Below are positions 60,384 to 64,000 of a stretch of DNA of 64,000 nucleotides, piece by piece. Below the pieces are notes generated by a model, which worked only from the letters and a program-made list of their open reading frames with translations, was not told the DNA's origin and ran no database searches. A program made the position numbers and the translations under genes. Source of the stretch: Pirellulales bacterium (GTDB taxonomy: Bacteria; Planctomycetota; Planctomycetia; Pirellulales; Thermoguttaceae); contig JADLEL010000007.1 of the NCBI GenBank assembly GCA_020846145.1, positions 41,319 to 105,318 on the forward strand, written 5' to 3'. How positions within the stretch are numbered: position 1 is the stretch's first letter; every line of letters starts with the position of its first letter.

Positions 60384-60690
60384 TTATGGTTGTTCGAACA
60401 ATTTTGATGGGCGGTCTGGTTTTCGGGGGCAACGGATGCGACCGACGAGATGCTCCAGAAGATCGACAAACTGCGTGCTCCCTAACGGGGAACCGGTGCG
60501 GCCGTGTTCGCGCAAGTCGCACGGTTGCGCCTCGTCGAGTACGCTCTCGAGCAGGCCGCGCCAATTGGGGATCATCGCCGGCGGCGGAGCGATGCGGACC
60601 AAGGGATCGTCGCGGCCCGACTAGTGCGCCCTGGCGCTGCTCCAAGGCCAGTCGGCGGCATCGACCCTAAAATGCCAATATCGGTTCGTG
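60384..60690 (-). pseudogene. REP-associated tyrosine transposase (RAYT, Y1_Tnp) C-terminal relic
   Basis: The minus strand reads YWHFRVDAADWPWSSARAH, a stop (TAG, 60621-60623), SGRDDPLVRIAPPPAMIPNW, then REHGRTGSPLGSTQFVDLLE and GRIRCPRKPDRPSK. These match the conserved C-terminal region of RAYT proteins (DWPWSSARAH, GRDD, TGRPLG, RPRKPG). The catalytic HUH and Tyr part is gone, so it is a truncated, dead copy. RAYTs mobilise REP palindromes, which are abundant here. Confidence 0.85.
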
Positions 60691-60699
60691 TCCACAGAT

Positions 60700-60860
60700 T
60701 TCCGGATTCTGGATTCCGTCTCCGGATTCGTCCGGTCTCAAATCACCGGCAATTTCACTCCCGAAGCAGCCGCCGACTTGGCCGACATCCGCAACGCCGG
60801 CTGCCTGCCCGTCCGCCTGCGCTCGGTCGAGAAGGAAATCGAGCGGCCGACGGAATCGAG
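60700..60860 (+). pseudogene. SecD-like gene fragment
   Basis: The + frame reads QITGNFTPEAAADLADIRNAGCLPVRLRSVEKEIERPT. This resembles the SecD region before its membrane domain (QITGNFTPEEA.DLA.VLNAGALP). There is no full gene around it. Likely a decayed fragment; moderately sure. Confidence 0.5.
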
Positions 60861-61138
60861 AAATCGAAAGACGGGGCGGAATGAATCGGCAACTGGAACC
60901 AAAAACTCATCATAGATCCTTCGCGGCAAGGATACATTTCTCTTGCCCCCCTCCTCGTAGAATCAGAATAATCTGAACCCCCTTTGACACGAGCGGGGCG
61001 GGGCATTATCACAGACTTATAGCGGTCGTGCGGGTCGTGCGGAACTTGCGAAACATACACCGAAGGCGAGTTTTGCGACAAATTCGGCTTTCCACTAATT
61101 GCCGCACACTATACTCTCGCCGTTTATCGAGCGAGGTC

Positions 61139-61174
61139 ATTTAGCCCCCCGTGAATACACGGGGGGGCAATCAT
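61139..61174. repeat. REP-like palindrome, third copy of the GTGAATACAC family
   Basis: ATTTAGCCCCCCGTGAATAC followed by ACGGGGGGGCAAT, matching the two copies at 36633-36752. Confidence 0.85.
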
Positions 61175-61550
61175 GGGGCATTCGCATCGCGGAGCGATTC
61201 CCCGACTCGACGATAAGATATTTCAAAAAAGGTCCACGCTTCCCCGCGGTGCAATCACCGGAAGTAAAAAAGGATTGAGATAGGTGAGCATCGCGCCCCC
61301 CAACAACTTGAAAAGCCGTTCTAATCCGACGATTTCAGACATTCCTTGGCACAACCGCGACATTTTCGTAATGTATTCCGATTAGGCAAATTGCATAAAC
61401 CGGGAAATGGGTGCCGATTAAGAAAATAAGTACCAAGGCGGAGTTTTTGCCGTCTTGGCAAGAAAAAAGGTTCTTCAGCCGATCCCTTCATCGCGCCCGT
61501 ACAATTATTAGCCGATTCAACGCACCCATTTTCCACTTCCACGAAGCATC

Positions 61551-63731
61551 ATGCCCTCCCCAATCCGCTTGGTTCTGGCCCTGCACAATCATCAGCCGGT
61601 AGGTAATTTCGACCACGTTTTCGAGCAGGCTTACGACGACAGCTACCGATCGTTTCTGGACGTTTTCGAGCGTTATGACTCGCTCATGCTCTCGCTGCAC
61701 GTCAGTGGTTCGCTGATGGAATGGCTCGACGCCCACCGGCCGAAATACGTCGATCGGCTGGCGAGTTTGGTTGAACGGGGCCGCGTGGAAATCCTGGGCG
61801 GGGCGTTTTACGAGCCGATTTTGTCGCTCATCCCCGCCCGCGACCGCGTGGGACAAATCCGCGGCTACACCCGCTGGCTGCAAAACCGGCTGGGCGCGAC
61901 GGTCCGCGGGATGTGGGTTCCCGAGCGCGTTTGGGAGCAGAGCTTCGCCCGCGATCTGGTCGATGCCGGCATCGAATACACGGTTCTCGACGATTTTCAC
62001 TTCAAATGCGCCGGCATGACCGAGCAGCAGCTCACGGGCCATTTGATCACCGAGGACGAAGGCCGCGCGCTTTCGGTGTTTCCCGGCAGCGAACGGCTGC
62101 GCTACACGATTCCGTTCGCCGATCCGCAGGCGACCATCGATTACTTGGCCGAGATGGCCGAAACGCAGCCCGACGCGATCGCCGTCTTCGGCGACGACGG
62201 CGAAAAATTCGGCACCTGGCCGGAAACGAAGAAGCACATCTACGACGACGGTTGGCTGGTGCGGTTCTTCGATGCCTTGGTCCGCAACCAGGATTGGATC
62301 CGCGTAACCACCCTGGCCGAAGCCTTCGAGAACGTTCCGCCGGTGGGCAAGATCTATTTGCCCGACTGCTCCTACCGCGAGATGACCGAGTGGTCCTTGC
62401 CGTCCGAGCAATTGGCCCAATACGAGCACCTCGCCCACGAGATGCAGCACGATCCCCGCTGGCCGGCGCTGCGGAAATTCGTCCGTGGCGGATTCTGGCG
62501 GAACTTCAAGGTGAAATATCCCGAAGCCGACGAAATGTACTGCCGCATGATGATGGTCAGCAATCGGCTGCGGGAAATGCTCGCGGCCGGCGCGGCCGGC
62601 GAAAACATCGAACGGGCGCGGACCGAACTCTACCGCGCCCAATGCAATTGCGGGCATTGGCACGGCGCGTTCGGCGGGCTGTATCTGCCGCACTTGCGCA
62701 ACGCGGTTTATAAACACCTCATCGCCGCCGACACGCTCTTGGAAAAAGCCGCCGGCCGCGGCGACTCGTGGATCGAGGCCGCGGCCGACGATTTCAATTT
62801 CGACGCCCGGCAGGAAGTCCGCCTGGCGAACGACAAACTGCTGGCGCTGGTCGCGCCGAACCACGGCGGCTGGATGCTCGAGCTCGACGTCCGCGCGATC
62901 GAGCACAACCTGCTGGCCACGCTGGCCCGGCGGCCCGAAGCGTATCATCGCCGCGTGCTGGCCGGCACGCAGCAGCAAAACGGCGCCGTGGCGAGCATCC
63001 ACGACCGCGTGGTGTTCAAGCAACCCGACCTCGACCAGCGTCTGCAATACGACGACCGCCTGCGGAAGAGCCTGATGGACCTGTTCTACGACCGCGACGC
63101 GACGCTGGACGACGTGCAAGCGGGCCGCGCCCGGCAGTGCGGCGATTTCCTGCACGGCATGTACGAAGCGCGGATTCGGCGGAATCCCGACCGCATCCAA
63201 GTGCAGCTTTCGCGGGAGGGAAACGTCGATGGCGCGCCGCTGCGGATCACCAAGGGCCTCACCCTCGACGCCGGCAGCGATACGCTGCAAATCGCGTATC
63301 TCCTGGAGAATCTGCCGCCGGATCGGCCGCTGCATTTCGCCGTGGAATTCAACTTCGCGGGCCTGCCCGCCGGCGCGGACGACCGCTATTTCTCCGATAC
63401 CGACGGCAACCGCTTGGGCCAACTCGGGGCGAAGCTGAATCTGGCCGACGCCTTCGGCCTGAGCCTGACCGACGAGTGGCAAGGCATCGAGGCGTCGCTG
63501 AAGATGTCGAAGCGGACGAACTTCTGGACGTTCCCCATCGAAACCGTGAGCCAATCGGAAGGGGGCTTCGAACTGGTGCATCAATCGGTGGTGGTCGTGC
63601 CCCATTGGCTCATCGAAGGCGACAAGGACGGTCGCTGGAGCGTTACCATGCAGTTGGCGCTCGATGCCTCGCTTGCCGAAAGCCGGAACCGCGAAAATGA
63701 TCGAGCCCAGTTGGTCGCCTCGAATTCGTAA
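61551..63731 (+). CDS. GH57 family 4-alpha-glucanotransferase/alpha-amylase
   Basis: A 726-residue cytoplasmic GH57 enzyme acting on alpha-1,4-glucans. Motifs: LALHNHQPVGNF (conserved region 1), GGAFYEPILSLIP, the nucleophile Glu125 in GMWVPERVWEQ, the acid/base region Asp215-Asp216 in AVFGDDGEKFGTWP and CNCGHWHGAFGGLYLPHLR. The C-terminal two-thirds match DUF1925/DUF1926 domains as in the Thermococcus litoralis glucanotransferase. It lacks a signal peptide, so it probably works on glycogen. No glycogen gene is adjacent. Confidence 0.93.
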   Translation: MPSPIRLVLALHNHQPVGNFDHVFEQAYDDSYRSFLDVFERYDSLMLSLHVSGSLMEWLDAHRPKYVDRLASLVERGRVEILGGAFYEPILSLIPARDRVGQIRGYTRWLQNRLGATVRGMWVPERVWEQSFARDLVDAGIEYTVLDDFHFKCAGMTEQQLTGHLITEDEGRALSVFPGSERLRYTIPFADPQATIDYLAEMAETQPDAIAVFGDDGEKFGTWPETKKHIYDDGWLVRFFDALVRNQDWIRVTTLAEAFENVPPVGKIYLPDCSYREMTEWSLPSEQLAQYEHLAHEMQHDPRWPALRKFVRGGFWRNFKVKYPEADEMYCRMMMVSNRLREMLAAGAAGENIERARTELYRAQCNCGHWHGAFGGLYLPHLRNAVYKHLIAADTLLEKAAGRGDSWIEAAADDFNFDARQEVRLANDKLLALVAPNHGGWMLELDVRAIEHNLLATLARRPEAYHRRVLAGTQQQNGAVASIHDRVVFKQPDLDQRLQYDDRLRKSLMDLFYDRDATLDDVQAGRARQCGDFLHGMYEARIRRNPDRIQVQLSREGNVDGAPLRITKGLTLDAGSDTLQIAYLLENLPPDRPLHFAVEFNFAGLPAGADDRYFSDTDGNRLGQLGAKLNLADAFGLSLTDEWQGIEASLKMSKRTNFWTFPIETVSQSEGGFELVHQSVVVVPHWLIEGDKDGRWSVTMQLALDASLAESRNRENDRAQLVASNS

Positions 63732-63830
63732 TCGCCGAAAAATAGTCGCGAACCGGGCCGTCCCCGGCCCCGCCTATTCCGCAATGTTGGGATGAGCCTG
63801 CTCAGGGAAGACTTGGATCGAGAAAGTATT

Positions 63831-64000
63831 AACCTGGGTTTTGGATAAGCAGTGCAGCTCAGTCCCGGAGGGCCGACAGTAATTAGCCAGGGGCGTTAGC
63901 CCCTGGGAGACGGTTTTCAACGCCAGCAAAGCCCCGAAGGGGTGGCAGTAGGTCAAAATCTCTCTACTGTCACCCCGTTGGGGCTAATCGGCCTGCAATA
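63831..64000. mobile_element. Second copy of the MITE-like element (cut by window)
   Basis: Begins AACCTGGGTTTTGGATAAGC and continues CGACAGTAATTAGCCAGGGG, matching the element at 48267-48507. The right end is outside the window. A short minus-strand frame through it is not a gene. Confidence 0.8.

Larger units (their letters stand above)
60248..61550. other. Gene-poor region with mobile-element and gene relics
   Basis: About 1.3 kb without an intact gene. It holds a RAYT transposase relic (60384-60690), a secD-like relic (60700-60860) and a REP-like palindrome (61139-61174). The 61175-61550 part shows nothing that I recognise; a minus-strand frame at 61321-61542 has no coding motif. Confidence 0.7.

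Noticed and set aside
61488..63605. Minus-strand ORF of 705 codons
   Set aside because: Antisense to the GH57 gene, whose catalytic motifs are certain.
63774..63956. Minus-strand ORF of 60 codons
   Set aside because: It is the translation of the MITE-like element; the related element at 48267 gives similar meaningless peptides.

Overview
The window is a GC-rich (about 60%) bacterial chromosome segment, most likely from a planctomycete and probably of the Pirellulales type. The reasons are a two-copy SHD1-domain protein with a C-terminal zinc ribbon, a membrane Ser/Thr kinase with an extracytoplasmic sensor, URO-D-type and MttB-type methyltransferases mixed with glycosidases and an LacI regulator, short scattered operons on both strands, and intergenic DNA packed with palindromic repeats. 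Assignment to the phylum is an inference from this gene content; no rRNA, tRNA or CRISPR was seen.

Layout. 1-5383: a leftward heavy-metal efflux operon (small Cys/His-rich secreted protein, periplasmic adaptor, CzcA/CusA-type RND pump cut by the window edge). 5666-16456: housekeeping genes (mtnA, SHD1 protein, orphan ABC-2 permease, lysS, a LolC/E-LolD exporter pair, a branched-chain aminotransferase, a DedA protein, aat). 16626-22612: a large MscS/MscK-type channel and a divergent sensor kinase. 22713-33218: a carbohydrate locus with a GH95-like enzyme, a MazEF-type toxin-antitoxin pair, a giant GH2 enzyme divergent from an SSS symporter, and an MttB-family methyltransferase. 33312-37582: an M16 peptidase pair, a small acidic protein and a histidine kinase. 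38073-43157: an FtsJ/RlmM-like methyltransferase, a second methyltransferase and pheT. 43287-49529: pheS, rplT, rpmI, a RhaT-type transporter, an RluD-type pseudouridine synthase and a TPR-like membrane protein. 49754-53177: a UvrD/Rep helicase, a bifunctional-nuclease-domain protein and a DUF2461 protein. 53403-60121: a second sugar/C1 locus with a class I aldolase, an LacI regulator, two URO-D-family methyltransferases flanking a PfkB kinase, and a five-bladed-propeller glycosidase. 61551-63731: a GH57 glucanotransferase.

Two loci appear linked. Palindromes built on GCAA-NN-GGTTGC occur twice between the divergent GH2 and symporter genes and once upstream of the LacI regulator gene, which suggests one regulon joining glycoside breakdown, uptake, sugar kinase/aldolase steps and methyl-group removal.

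The most unusual layer is repetitive. (1) At least eleven loci carry degenerate tandem repeats with a 7-bp period. The unit differs from locus to locus, and seven loci have a complementary arm, always with the purine/G-rich arm 5' of the pyrimidine arm; one locus nests two such arm pairs around a third heptamer array. (2) More than ten families of long palindromes occupy intergenic spaces. (3) Palindromes are also inserted in frame inside three conserved genes: pheS, pheT and the RlmM-like methyltransferase. (4) Relics of mobile elements are present: a C-terminal fragment of a REP-associated tyrosine transposase, the domain V-VI end of a group II intron, and two copies of a MITE-like element of about 240 bp.
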